Shown one piece after another: positions 1 through 12,265 of a stretch of DNA of 64,000 nt. A program made the translations under genes and the position numbers. Numbering within the stretch: position 1 is the stretch's first letter; every line of letters starts with the position of its first letter. Under the pieces are notes generated by a model. That model was not told the DNA's origin. It saw nothing but the letters and a program-made list of their open reading frames with translations, and did no database searches. Source of the stretch: Dasypus novemcinctus. Lineage: Eukaryota; Chordata; Mammalia; Cingulata; Dasypodidae. The DNA lies in the NCBI RefSeq assembly GCF_030445035.2, contig NC_080698.1, forward strand, positions 3,975,501 through 4,039,500, given 5' to 3'.

Positions 1-353
1 CCATGCGGGAATACCGCGCCAGGCAGGAGTGCCGCCCTGCGTGGGAATGTCGCCTCATGGGAAAGCCATCCTGTGTGGGCAGTAGTCCTGGCCGACTCAG
101 AGCTGGTGCAGCAAGATGACACAACAAGAGACACAGAAAAGAAAATAAGAAGACATAGCGTAACAGGGGACCGAGGTGGCCCCAGAGAGTAATCGCCTCT
201 CATCCACTTTGGAAGGTCCCAGGATGGGTTGCAGGAGCTGCCTAATGAAAATACAAGCAGACACAGAAGAACACACAGTGAATGGACGCAGGGAGCAGAC
301 AACGGGGGGGACAGGGAGGAAGGGGAATAAATAAAAATAAATCTTGAAAAAAA
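1..353 (+). mobile_element. DAS-SINE, dimeric-type copy, 5' end cut by window edge
   Basis: The segment shares the body and tail of the other DAS-SINE copies here (CACAGAAAA-type motifs, GAGCAGACAACGGG, then AAATAAATAAAAATAAATCTTGAAAAAA). Inside it, at about 160-235, is an extra tRNA-like piece matching the second domain of the copy at 60360-60735, so it looks like a dimeric or chimeric subfamily member. The tRNA-Ala-like head is outside the window. It is moderately diverged and non-coding. Confidence 0.85.
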
Positions 354-355
354 CA

Positions 356-835
356 ACATAAGAGGTTCCCATATACCCCACTCCACCCCCCACTCATACT
401 TGTCCCACGTCAACAACCTCTCTTGTCAGGTGGCACATTCGTTGCACTTGATGAATACATTTTGGAGCACTGCCACACAGCATGGATTATAGTTCACATT
501 GTAGTTCACACTCTCTCCCAGGACATTCAGTGGGTTATGGCAGGATATTTGATGTCCTGCATCTGTCCCTACAATATCATTCAGGACAACTCCAAGTCCC
601 AAAAATGCCCCCATATCACACCTCTTCTTCCCTCTTCCTGTCCTCAGCAACTGCTGTGGCCACTGTTTCCACATCAATGACACAGTTTCTTCCATTGCTA
701 GAGTCACAATAATTCTATAGTAGAATACCAGTAAGTCCACTCCAGTCCATATTTTATTCCTCCATCCTGAGGACCCTGGGTGGTGATGTCCACTCCACCT
801 CTAAATCAAGAGTGGGCTTAGGTCCCACATTTGCC
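356..835 (-). mobile_element. Antisense 3' tail of a xenarthran LINE, 5'-truncated
   Basis: This matches the terminal part of 9794-11737 and 57256-57790: a pyrimidine-rich CCCATATACCCC start, then GAGCAC(C/T)GC, CAGGACAACTCCAA and AGTAAGTCCACTC blocks in the same order. It lacks everything beyond about 480 bases from the 3' end, as expected for a 5'-truncated LINE. The DAS-SINE at 1-353 ends where this tail's poly-T would lie, so the SINE probably inserted into it. Confidence 0.75.
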
Positions 836-2274
836 ACTTTTGAGGACTTTGGACTTGTATAGATGGGTTTGGACTGATGTGGCTTTCTGAGACATGACTC
901 AGATCATTTCCTGAGACAGCAGTTTTTTTTGTCATAGGTAGTGAGCAGAGGATATCCAAGGAGGATTTTACTAATGTCCCTGAGTTTGGAGGAACTATAT
1001 AGGGCAAGCTGAGTGACTGTTGTGGGACCAAATGAGGATGTCAATATTTGCCGCAAAAGCTCAGTAGCAATAGAAGCCCTACTAAATCCAACGAGGGAAA
1101 AGTCTTCTCTCTGACTTGGAGGAATAGCAAAAGTGAGGAAACTACATACAACACGGCCAGATTACAGGGCTTCTGAGTCAAAGAGAAATAAAGTCTTTTT
1201 TTCTGGTGAATTGGTGGCATCAAACACAAGAGAACTCTGCAGGTTCCCCTCGCCCTCATCCCCCAGCTCCTGAATGCTGAGAGATCTCCAGGTGGAAACA
1301 TCAATTTGTGTCACCTAGTCTTGGAGCTTAATACATGAGAAGAGGACCATTCAGGTAGGCAGTTAGGGCATCAGAGAACCTTGTACAAAGTTGTGTAACT
1401 GTTCGCCAAAGATTCAAGTATCTTTTTTGGGGGGTGGGGTTATACTTCCCACTCCTTTGAAGTCAGGCAGCCCTGAGGCTTGTTTTGGTCAATGAATAGT
1501 GAGTGGAAGTAAGGGATAGGGCTTTTGGACTGGATAAATGAGGAGCTTTACTCGTAAAAAAAAAAAATTACAAAAAAAATGTTACTGGTTTCTTCAAATC
1601 CTGGGAATTGACCAAAGGCATACATCAAATTGAGAAATGTTTATTCAAGAAAAACAACAGAACTTGGGTAAAAACTGGGAGTCTGTGATATTTTAACCTG
1701 AGGGTGTCCCCACTCCCCTTCTTTATCTAGAAGACTGGTAATTTAGCAGGGCAGGGCAGGGAAGCTTTCTGCTGTGGGATGCTCATTTGAGGAACAGGAG
1801 CATAGAAAAACGAATGCCCAGGGGTGTTGTTGAGAACAGTAGTGGAATAATTTGGGAACAAGAGCAAACAATCCAGGAGGGCCAACATTGTAACTGGTCT
1901 GAAGTTGTGATGCAGGTTGTGGCAACAGACTGGTAAGAAATTTAACAGGGAGTTGCAGGGAAGGAGACAGCAGTAGTAGGCTTCTTCAGATTTTATACAT
2001 CTCAGGTAGGCTGGAAGGCTGCGCATTGTGGAAAGCTGTGTGCACACTCTGGAGAGACTGGAGAGGGCCCTGGCTATCCATCCCTGACTGAATGTGAGGC
2101 CTGAAGCACACAGAAAGTAAAAGCTAAGATAGACTTGTAAACTGCCCAAAATGTGAATATATTCCAAATATCACACACAGATCCATTGCTAAATGGGGTA
2201 GGTCTTACTTGCTCAAGTAATCATTGGATTACCACTAAGTCATGCTAAGTGTTTCAGTATCCTGGTTGCTAAAG
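836..2274. other. Unassigned intergenic sequence
   Basis: I recognise no exon and no confident repeat. There is an A-rich run at 1556-1580. The 146-residue minus frame (1727-2167) has no recognisable domain, nor any splice or promoter context I can see. Confidence 0.4.
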
Positions 2275-2695
2275 CAAATACCATGTAATAGGTTGGCACA
2301 AACAATGGGAATTTGTTGGCTCATGGCTTTGAGACCAGAAGTCCAAATCACAGCATCATCAAGGGGAAGCTTTCTCCCTGAAGGTCGGAGTTCTGGGGCT
2401 GCTGTCAGTGATCCTTGGTCCTGGGCTCCTGCCACTTGTCAGTGCACATGGCGGCCTCTCCTGGCCTCTTCCTCCTTTCTGGGTTCTGCTGGCCTCCAGC
2501 TTCTGGCTGCTCCCTCTGTGTCTTTTTCCTTTCTCTGTGACCTTACCTGTAAGTACTTTAGTATTAGGATTAAGACCCTACCTGGGCCACATCTTGTCAA
2601 AGGGTCCTACTTGCTAATGTTCACATCCACAGGAATGGATTAAGTTTAAGAACATGATTTTTGGGGGTATATAGCTCCAAGGCACCACACTAACC
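2275..2695 (-). mobile_element. MaLR-like LTR, antisense
   Basis: Segment order resembles an antisense MLT1/MaLR LTR: GGGAATTTGTTGGCTCA, AAGTCCAAATC, TTTCTCCCTGAAGG, a GGATTAAGACCCTACCTGGGC block, then TTCACATCCACAGGAATGGA and ATGATTTTTGGGGG near the end. The copy at 8831-9706 shows the same order. Family assignment is from memory of the MLT1 consensus; the exact subfamily is not resolved. Confidence 0.6.
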
Positions 2696-2739
2696 TAGGG
2701 GTAATCCCTAAGAAGCCAGTCATAGAAACAAGAATTTAA

Positions 2740-5700
2740 AAAAAAATCAGAGTCATAAACAGATGCACATTGTGGGGGGAACAGACTACAGACTTAGTCC
2801 AAACTAAATATCTAAATAACTAAAACATCCAGTTTTCAAAAAAAAGACAAAGACAAAAACAAAAACAAAACAACAAACCATAAAATATCCAGTTTTTCAA
2901 TAAAAAAAGGTATGAGACAAGGAAAAAACCCATTGCCAAATAAACAAATAGGAAAGTGTGATTACATAGGGGAAAAAAGCAGTCAATAGAAGTTTTCTAG
3001 AGAGACACAGATGTTGGACTTAGCAGGCAAAGACTTCAAAGCAGCTATTATAAATATGTTCAAAGAATGAAAATAAACACATTCAAATAATTGAAAGTAT
3101 GGTAACAATGATTAAGTAGATAATATCAACAAAATATAATAACCATAGAAACCAGCAAAATAGAAATTTTGGAATTGAAAGTAAAAAAAGTGAAATGAAA
3201 AATTCACTACAGGGATTCTGTAGCAAATTTGAGCTGGCAAGAAAATCAGTAAACTTGAAGATGGATCAATAGAGATTGTCCAATCTGAAGAACAGAAGGT
3301 AAAAGAAGAAGAAAAATGAAAGTGTCAGAGACTTATAGAATACTATAAAGCTTAACAAAATAATGTATAATGGTAAACCCAGGGGAAATGAGAAAGAGGG
3401 AAGAGAATATGCTTGATGAAATAATGGCTGAAAACTCCTCAAATTTGATTAAAAGAAAAAAAAATTACACATTCAAGAAGCTTGATAAACTCCAAGTCAG
3501 AGAAACACAAGCAGATCATACCTAGACACATCATAGTCAAACTGTTGAGAACCAAAGACAAAGAGTAAGATCTTGAAAGCAACAAAAGAAAAAAAAGACA
3601 CATTATGTACAAGGAACCACAATAAGATTAACAGTTGACTCCTCATAAGAAATAATAGGGGCCAAAGGCAGTGGGATGGCATTCAAAATGCTGGGGGGAG
3701 AAAAAGCATAATTGTTAATCAAGAATTGTATATACAGCAAAATCATCATTCCAAAATGAAGGCAAAATAAGATACTTCTGGATAAAGACTGAGGTAATTC
3801 ATTACTAGCAGACTTTCCTTATAAGAAATATTAACAGAAGTCTTTCAGACTAAAAGAAATTGATAACAGATGATTGATTACTCAAAGCCACATGAAGAAA
3901 TAAAGATCATTGGTAAAGGGAATTATCTAATTTAATATAAGAGATAGTATAAGTATAGTATTCTCTATCCTCTTATTTAAAAGACAGTCACATGAAACAA
4001 TCATTATAAAACTGCATTGTTAAGATTATAACATATAAAGATGTAATTTATATAGCAAGAGTCACACCAAGAGGGAATAAATGGAGCCTCTAGTAGAGCA
4101 AAGTTTCTAAATTTTACTGGAATTAAGTTACTATTAATATGAGGTACATAATTTTAAATTAAGTTGAAATTATAATCCCCAGGGCAATCAACAAAATAAC
4201 AACAACAAAAACAAAGGTAAAAATTTCAAAGGAATTAATTGGTACACACAAAAAATCTATTTTACACCAAAGAATGCAGTAAGTGAGAACCAAAGGAATA
4301 CAAATGATATGAGACATACAGAAAACAAATACTAAGATACCACTTGTAAATCAACCATATTAATAATTATATTAAATGCAAGTGCATTAATTGCCCCAAT
4401 CAAAAGGCAAAGATTAACAGACTGGATTGAAAAATGGAAGATCCTAATACATGCTGTCTATAAGAGACATGTTTTAGATCCAAAGACAAATAAGTTGAAG
4501 AAAAGATAGGGAAAGCTATATCAAACAAGCAATTCCTGTAAGAGAGCTGAATGGCTATACTGATATCAGACAAAATAGTCTTAAGACAAAAATGTTAATA
4601 GAGACAGCGATGGATATTTTACAATGATTAAAGGGTCAATTCCTCAGGAAGTCATAGCAATTATAATCAACTGCACCTAACAGCAGAGCCCCAGAATACA
4701 TGAAGCAAACATTATCAGAATTGAAGGGGAAGAATAGGTAATTCAGCAATATTAGTTGGACTTCAATACCTTATTCTTAATATTGTATAGAACAATGAGA
4801 TAGAAAGTCAACAAGGATATAGAAGACTTCAGGGATATTAAAGGGCTTGACCTACTGGATATCAATATAACATTCCACCAGCAAATGTAGAATACACATT
4901 CTTTTCAAATTCACATTCTCCAGGAAAATCTTATGCTAGGCTATAAAACAATGCTCCACAAGTGTATGATGATTGAAATCACACTAGTTTGTTCTCTGAC
5001 TACAATAGAATAAGGAATCAACAACTGAAAGAACTTTGGGGAGTCCACAAATCTTTGCAAAATGAACAACACAAATCTAAATAACCAATTTCTCAAAGAA
5101 GAAACCATTAGGGGAAATTAGAAAATATTTTAAGCTGAATTTTTAAAAAATGACAACTTATGGAATTCAGCTAATGCAATGTTTAAAGGACAATTTATGG
5201 CTTTATATGTCTATTTTAAAAAAGAATAAAGATCTAAAATTAATAAGGTATTTCCACCTTAAAAAATAGAAAAAGAAGAGCAAACTAAACCCAAGGAAGC
5301 AGATGGAAGGAAATAAAATTTGAGCAAAATCAATGAAGTCAAACATTTTTTCTTTGAAAAGATCAACAAAATAGAAAAACCTTTATCTAGCCTAAAGGAA
5401 CTGAAAGAAGCAGAGGGAAAACACAAATAACCAAAACCATGTGTGAAGGAGGAGACATCACTACTGACCTTATAGAAATGAAAAGCATTATAAGCAAATA
5501 CTATGAACTTTATACCAACAAGTTAGATAACTTCTGTGAAATGGACAAAGTCCTAGAAAGACAAAAATTATCAAAACTAATCAAGAAGAAATAGGAAATC
5601 TGAAAACTGCTATAACAAGTAAATTAATTAGTAGTTAAAAATCTTCCCCAAAGGAAAGTCCAGGATTAGAATCTACCAAAACAAAAACAAACCTATTGGA

Positions 5701-7705
5701 ACTAATAAATGAGTTTAAGAAGGCCACAGGATAGGAGATCAAAATATTTAAAAAAAACTTATTTCTATCTACTATCAATGAACAATCTGAAAATGCAATT
5801 AAGAAAATAATTCCATCCACAATGACACCAAAAAGATTGAACTAGGAATACACTTAACAAAAGAAGTGCAAGACTTGAATACTGAAAACTACACAACATT
5901 ACTGAGAGAAATAAAAGATGTTCATGTATTGGAAGACTCAATATTGTTAAGTGGCTATTTTCCCCAATCAATTCATGCAATCCCTATCAAAATCCCAGCT
6001 GGCTTTTTTTTGCAGAAATTGACAGTGTGATCTAAAATTTATATGGAAATGTAAAGGACCTAGATTGGACAAAACAATTTTGGAAAAGAAGAATAAAATT
6101 GGGAGGGCTTATAGTTTCCCATTTCAAAACATACTGTAAAATACTTGAGTGATACTGGCATAAGGATAGACATATAGATCTATGGAATAAAATTGAATTT
6201 ACATTTATGGTCAATTAATTTTCAATACAAGCATTTGTTTTTTCAGCAAATGGCACTGGGACACCTGGATATCTGTATGCCAAAGATGAATTTAAACCCT
6301 TACCTCATACCCTACACAAAAATTAACTTATGATGGATCATACACCTAGATATAAGAGTTAAATCATAAAACTTTTTGAAGAAAACATTGGGCAAAAATT
6401 TTGTGACCTTGAGTCAAGAGTTCTTAGATAAGACACAAACAGCATAACAGCACAATAAAAAAAAAAAAGTTAAATAAGTTGAACCTAAAAGACTTAGTGC
6501 GTCAAAAGACACTATTGTAAAATGAAATTACAAGTCACAGACTGGAGGAAAATATTTGAAAACCATACATCTGATAAAGTACTTTGTATTCAGAATATAT
6601 AAAGAACTCTTACAACTCAATAGAAAACAAACCACCAATTTTAAAATGGACAAAAATTTTGAGTAGATATTTAATCAAAGAAGATATAAGAATGGCTACT
6701 AAGCATGTGAAAAGATGCTGAACTTCATTTGTGGTTAGAGAAAGGCAAACTGAAACCAAGTGAAATATGTCACTACCACTGGAATAGCTATAATAAAAAA
6801 GATGTGTCATCAAGGATGTGGAGAAATTGGAATCCTCATCGTGGCAGTTTGAGATTATTTATGAATTCCAAAAGAGAGATTATGTTTTTAAACTAATTTA
6901 TTCCTCTGGATGTGATGATACCTTTGATTATGTTAGATTCAGCAGAGATTTCTTTGATTAAATTATGTTAAGATTAGGCTTTCATGGAGTCTTAAGAGGA
7001 AAGAGGAAGGCCGAACCCTTGCAGACATAGCCCGCCATCTTGCTTCAACATGTGGCAACAGACTTTGGGTGAGGAAGTACCTCTTATGGTACTTTTAGTT
7101 GGACTCTTTAGGGACTTGTTATTGTAAGCTTCTACCCCACATAAATAACCTTTATCAAAACCAACAGATTTCTGGTACTTTGCATCAGCACCCCTTTGGC
7201 TGACTAATACACTCACACATTGCTGGTGGGAATGTAAAATGGTGCAGCCACTTTGGAAAACAATTTGACAGTTTCTTAAAAAGTTAAACATAAATTTATC
7301 AAACTTTAAACATAAATGTATCCTACTTCAAGGAATCTACCCAAGAGAAATGAGAATTTATGTCCACAGTAACAAAAAGGTACAAACACTAATACATTTC
7401 AACATGGATGGACTGCAAAATCATGTTAAGGCAGTTGGCAAAAGATCCCATATTGTGTGAATTCATTTATTATGAAATGTCCAAAAAAGGCATATCTATA
7501 GAAAAAGAAAGTAGTTTAATTGTTTCCTGGGCTTGGGATAGAAATGGGCATTGATTCACAAAAGGGCATGAGAGATCTCTCTCGTTTTATGGAGATGTTT
7601 GATGACTGAATTGTAGTAAACATTGCATCAAAGATTTATTTTAAAAATCATTTAATTTTGTACTTAAAAGTTGTGAACCATAGTAATATGTGTCACTTTT
7701 GGACA
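2740..7705 (+). mobile_element. Old L1 (L1M-type) with decayed ORF2, interrupted by a solo LTR
   Basis: Sense-strand A-rich L1. The 5' part (about 3000-3900) resembles the region upstream of L1M ORF2. From about 4380 it follows ORF2 order: the endonuclease region with CAGACTGGATTGAAAAATGG and TGCTGTCTATAAGAGAC, the reverse-transcriptase region around 5450-5950 and the C-terminal region to about 6840. It resumes after the LTR with the typical TGCTGGTGGGAATG block and runs to the 3' end near 7700. No plus-strand frame of 60 codons or more survives, so it is dead. Start and subfamily are approximate. Confidence 0.85.
6840..7211 (+). mobile_element. Solo LTR (xenarthran ERV family), internally deleted, inside L1
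   Basis: It begins CGTGGCAGTTTGA and ends GGCTGACTAATACA. It carries the GCCATCTTGCTTCAACATGTGGCAACAGACTTTGG-type core shared with 12266-12885 and, inverted, with 40946-41444, 48255-48892 and 59160-59615. The flanks are CTCAT (6835-6839) and CTCAC (7212-7216), a 5-bp target duplication with one difference. Removing the LTR restores the L1 text. At 372 bp it is shorter than the 620-640 bp copies. No internal viral genes are present. Confidence 0.8.
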
Positions 7706-8130
7706 GATGCTTTAAAACCGGTTCATTGTTTTGTCATATTGTTTCTTTTCCCTCTGCTATTGCTGATAACTTCAGAAAGTAGTTGCTCTCTCAGTCTTGT
7801 TCCCAGAGAGAACAAAGAGAAGGTGTAATGGAATTGCAGCTGACCCTCTGTACAACTTCCGTCCCCTCATTCCCTCAAGACTGTCAAAAGTGCTGCCCAG
7901 CCTCTCTGCTGCCTCTCCCAAATGAGCAAACTGTCCCTTAGCAAAAGCGGTTCCAAATCCTCCACATTTCCTCTTTGCCTGGATCTTGGCCTGGTAATTC
8001 CTCACTATATTATTAGTTCTTTTATGTTTTTAGGAAGAGTTTTTAAAAATTCATCCAGAATTTTTTAGAAGCCTTGATGGAGGGCTGGTCTAATTTAGTG
8101 GGTCTACTATTACCATAAATGAAAGTCCTC
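7706..8130. other. Unassigned intergenic sequence
   Basis: No exon or repeat was recognised between the end of the L1 and the start of the L2 copy. Confidence 0.4.
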
Positions 8131-8830
8131 ATTCTATTTTGAATCCAATCCAATCAGGCTTCTGTCTCCAGAAAAACAGCTCTTGTCAAAGTCACCAATG
8201 ACTTCCATGTTGCCAAATCTAATGATTAATTATCTATTCCCATCTTGCTTTCAGCAGCATTTAACACAGCTGATCATTCCTTTTCTGAAAACTGTATTCA
8301 CTGTTCTCCAGGACACCACAGTCTTCTGGTACTCTTCCTCATTTATTGGCTGCTCCTTCCCAGGGTTTGGTAGAACTTCCTCTTCCTGACCTACAAACAT
8401 TGACATCCTCAAGAGTCATGCCTCATTCTTGTCTATTCTTATTACATTTACTACTTAGGAGGTCTCATCTAATTTTATGGTATTAAATATTATTTTTACT
8501 TATGATTCCTAAATATTGACAATTCCCCTGAACTACAGGCTTGTATATCCCAGTGCCTACTTAACGTGCCCACCGGGGGTGCCTAATAACATCTCAAATG
8601 TAACATGCCCCAAACCAGTCTGCTCTTCATCTCAGCTTGGCCTGCTCTTCCCCTAGTTTTCATCTCCATAACAGCAATTGTGAAGCCACAATTCAGGTTA
8701 GTCCAGTTAGTCTTCAATATACCAGTTAGTCCAGATATACGTTCTTACCAACTCTGTCTTTACTATCCTGGCCCAAGCCACCATTCTTTCTTACCTGGTT
8801 TTCTAGTTTACTAAAAGCTTCCAAAAGCAA
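8131..8830 (+). mobile_element. LINE L2, reverse-transcriptase part
   Basis: The sequence follows the L2 ORF2 pattern: CTTGTCAAAGTCACCAATGA, then CAGCAGCATTTAACACAGCTGATCA. Translated, this gives an LSAAFNTADH-like motif close to the L2 reverse-transcriptase DLSAAFDTVDH signature. The frame is broken. L2 resumes at 9713-9793 and again at 11754, after two younger insertions. Confidence 0.75.
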
Positions 8831-9706
8831 TGTACCAGAAATGGGTTGGCTTTTACAGTGGGGATTATTAGGTTTCAAGCTCACAGTTCTGAGGCTGTGG
8901 AAGTGTCCACCTCAAGGCACTGTCCAATGATGCTTTCTCCCTGAAGACTGGCACATGGAGGCACCTGCTGGTCTCTCCCTTCTCTTCTGTGTTTTGTTGC
9001 TTTAGTTTCAGGCTTCCTTGCCCAGGATCTGTTGATTTCAGCTCCTTGCTCTCCTGGCTCTCTCTGTTCCTGTGGCCTTTTCTCTGTGTTTCTGTAGGTT
9101 TCTCTTTGTATTCATTCCATTTATAAAGTACTCGAGTAAGAAGATTAAGACCCACCCTGGGTCACGCCCTACCAAAGCAATCTAATCAAAAGAAGGCCCC
9201 AGGAAGCTGGATTTGGCTCACCTGATAGTGCCTCCTGACCCATGTGGTGAGCTGGTCCATGCATGGTGCTGATGCATGCAAGGAGTGCCGTGCCATGCAG
9301 GAGTGTCCCCCGCATAGGGGAGCCCCATGCACAAGGAGTGCGCCCCGTAAGGAGAGACACCCCACGTGAAAAAAGTGCAGCTGCCCAGGAGTGGCACTGC
9401 ATGCATGGAGAGCTGACAGCAGTAAGATGCTGCAACAAAAAAAAGAGACACAGATTCCTGGTGCTGCTGACAAGAATACAGGTAGACACAGAAAAGCAAA
9501 CAGTGAATGGACACAGAGAGCAGACAACGGGGCGGGGGTGGGGTGGGGGTGGGGAGGGGAAGGGGAGAGAAATAAATAAAAAATAAATCTTTTAAAAAAT
9601 CTATAAATGAAAAAAAGCCCCACCTACAGTAGGTTCACACCCACAGGAATGGACTAGCCCTAAGGACATGATTTTCTGGGGTCTATAAAAGCCTCAAACT
9701 GCCACA
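8831..9706 (-). mobile_element. MaLR-like LTR, antisense, split by a DAS-SINE
   Basis: The left part (8831-9201) shows TTTCTCCCTGAAGACTGGCACATGG and AAGATTAAGACCCACCCTGGGT. The right part (9611-9706) shows TTCACACCCACAGGAATGGA and ATGATTTTCTGGGG. Together they repeat the order of 2275-2695. It begins TGTACCAG and ends GCCACA. The SINE at 9202-9609 separates the halves. It sits inside an L2 copy, so it is younger than that L2. Confidence 0.6.
9202..9609 (+). mobile_element. DAS-SINE inside a MaLR-like LTR
   Basis: This is a long DAS-SINE: a degenerate tRNA-Ala head (GGAAGCTGGATTTGGCTCA), a CAAGGAGTGCCGTGCCATGC body and an AAATAAATAAAAAATAAATC tail. Imperfect target duplications are AAAAGAAGGCCCCA on the left and AAAAAAAGCCCCA on the right. 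A polymorphic GGGGTGGGGTGGGGGT tract precedes the tail. Frames through this copy on both strands are SINE by-products. Confidence 0.9.
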
Positions 9707-9793
9707 CCTGAGTTATCTGCAGTAGACTACTTACTCATTGTTACCCTGGCCCTACTACTGTAAATTCTCACAGCAGTCAGAATAATTCTTTTA

Positions 9794-11737
9794 TTTATTT
9801 ATTTTTCTTGTTGTTTTTCTTTTTTTCCCATTTTTTTCTCTTTATTTTTTAATGTTACATTAAAAAAATATGAGATCCCCATATACCCCTACCCCCCTCA
9901 CCCCACTCCTCCGCCCATAACAACAACCTCCTCCATCATCATGAGACATTCATTGCTTTTGGCGAATACATCTCTGAGCACCGCTGCACCCCACAGTCAG
10001 TGGTCCACACCATAGCCCACACTCTCCCACAGTCCACCCAGTGGGCCATGGGAGGACATACAATATCCGGTAACTGTCCCTGCAGCACCACCCAGGACAA
10101 CTCCAACCCCCGAAAATGTCCCCACATCACATCTCTTCCTCCCACTCCCTACCCCCAGAAGCCACCATGGCCACTTTCTCCACACCAATGCCACATTTTC
10201 TTCGATTACTATTCACAATGGTTCATGAATAGAATATCAGTAAGTCCACTCTAATCCATTCTCTATTCCTCCATCCTGAGGACCCTAGAATGGCCATGTC
10301 CACTCCACATCTATATCAAGAGAGGGCTTAGACTCCACATGGATGCTGGATGCAATTCTCCTGCTTTCGGTTGTAGGCACCCTTGGTTCCCTGGTGTGGT
10401 GGTTGACCTTCTTCACCTCCATGTTAGCTGAGTGGGGTAAGTCCAATACCCCACAGTGTAGGAGCTGCAGGTCTGTTGAGGCCCAGGGCCTGGCTATCAC
10501 ATGGTCAGTCCAGAGATTCAGGTCCCCTGGGTATACATTAAACTCCAGCACCAACTACAGTTCTGGGAAAAGTAACAGGAAAGGCTTGTGGACAAAGATC
10601 ACATCTGAGTCCAGCTCCATCACACAGAAACACAAACTCCAAAGTAGAGCCAACTGACATGGCACTGAACTCCATCTGCCATGACCATAGAACCTGTGGG
10701 TCTCTGCAGCCCTCAGAAGAACCAATACCTGGGATTGCATCTACTTTTATCTGTCTCTGAGACTCTGCTCAGGTGTGCATAAGGGCAACTCCTCTGATAA
10801 CTTCCCAGCTCTTTTTGGAGACTCATAGCCATATAAACTCATTTGTCCTTTCCATTTCCCCCTTTTATTCATGTCAAAAAGCATTTTTAGGCACTGAGGA
10901 AAAGATGGAAGAAGTTGCCTTGCCAATTTGCATATAGGGCAACACTGCAGTGATGGAAGGCAAAACATCTAAAACAAAGCTTTTGCATTTTTAAATTTTT
11001 TGATACCCCAATTTTTTACCTTAATTTTTCTAAATTAAAATGTATTCTATATCTAGCTTTTAAACTCATCACTATACTCAATTTTACTATATTGATATAT
11101 ATATATATATTGGGCTTCATTTTTGAAGAAGTTTTGGATCACAGAGAGATTCAACAATGGCAGGGGAGGAATCTGGTATGGGATGTTATTGACAGGGGAC
11201 ACATGGTTGGCAGGGAGTTCTCCAGGGCATATATCCAGGGTACATAAAAATGTTTGGATATTTTCAGTGTGGTTACAATTAAAAACAACAACTGAGGGAG
11301 TGCTGAGTTCTTAGCCAGGGGAGCTCTATCACAGTCCCTAAAGGAACAGCAACAATCCCCCAAGTGCAACAGCAAAGACCAAAAAAGAAGGAAGATCCAA
11401 CAATGAGCCCTTGATACTAATGACTATGCTTGTGAGCCTGTGCACCTGAAATAAGAACAAGGCCTAGAGCTGCAGGGTGCCTAAGAGTTACCTCCTGAGA
11501 GCCTCCGTGTTGCTCAAATGTGGCCAGTCTCGAAGCCAAACTCAGCATGTAAATGTGTTGCCTTCCCCCCAGCATGGGACATGACTCCTGGGGATGAGCC
11601 TCCCTGGTGCCGAGGGATTACTACCAAGTACCAGCTGATGATGTAACTAGAAAATGACCTTGAATAAAAGGGTCAACTTGGACCAGCAGAATATCTCAGT
11701 CTACATATAATACCAGGAGTTAAAAATGCTTCTTGAC
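9794..11737 (-). mobile_element. Long LINE-like 3' tail (about 1.9 kb), antisense, with 16-bp TSD
   Basis: Identical 16-base flanks CAGAATAATTCTTTTA at 9778-9793 and 11738-11753 define the insertion. The T-rich left end marks the 3' end of a minus-strand retroposon. The first 500 bases are shared with 356-835 and 57256-57790, and the remaining 1.4 kb is seen only here. I see no ORF2 motif or long frame, so this is either an unusually long 3' untranslated tail of a xenarthran L1 or a separate non-coding retroposon. It splits the L2. Confidence 0.75.
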
Positions 11738-12245
11738 CAGAATAATTCTTTTAAAACTAAGTCAGATCATGTTACTCCTCTGCTCCCAGCCTCTGTGGAG
11801 CCCCTTCTTCTCAGGGGAAAACACAAGTTCTTACAATAGCCTACAGACAAGATCTCTACGACCTCTGACCCGGCTTGTTTTTGCTCTTGCTCCCTTCAGT
11901 CCAGTGACATTGGCCTCCTGTTGTTCTCTGAATACATCCAGTGCATTCCCACCTTGGGTTCTTCATCTGTGCTCATCCCTCTGCCTAGCGCGCACAACTG
12001 TGTTCTGTCCCTTCGTGCATGCCTCTGCTCTGTGTCACCAGATGACCTTCCCTGACCCTCTGCAAAACAACATCTCCTTCGTGCCTTTTCCCTCACCCAG
12101 CTTTACTTTTCCTAATATTGCCTATTTACTTCTTTGTTTCTCACTGAAATTTAAAATCCTTGAGAGGAGGAACTTTTCTTATTTTGCTCCCTACATTCAG
12201 AATAATGAAAGAGCCACCTCTATATTGAATTCTAAAAAGTTTCCC
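11738..12245 (+). mobile_element. LINE L2, 3' part (continuation)
   Basis: After the insertion the text resumes in L2 order: AGTCAGATCATGTTACTCCTCTGCT, then blocks reading like CTGTTCTCTGAATAC, CCACCTTGGG, CTCTGCCTAG, GACCTTCCCTGACCCTCTGC and the ATTTAAAATCCTTGAGAGG end. The 172-residue plus frame at 11733-12251 lies entirely in this L2 and is not a gene. Confidence 0.75.
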
Positions 12246-12265
12246 AGGTAAAGCTCCTTGCCCAC

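Noticed and set aside
9939-10254. Small ORFs nearly identical to those at 57396-57645
   Set aside because: Both sets lie in copies of the same LINE tail. Shared peptides reflect shared repeat sequence.
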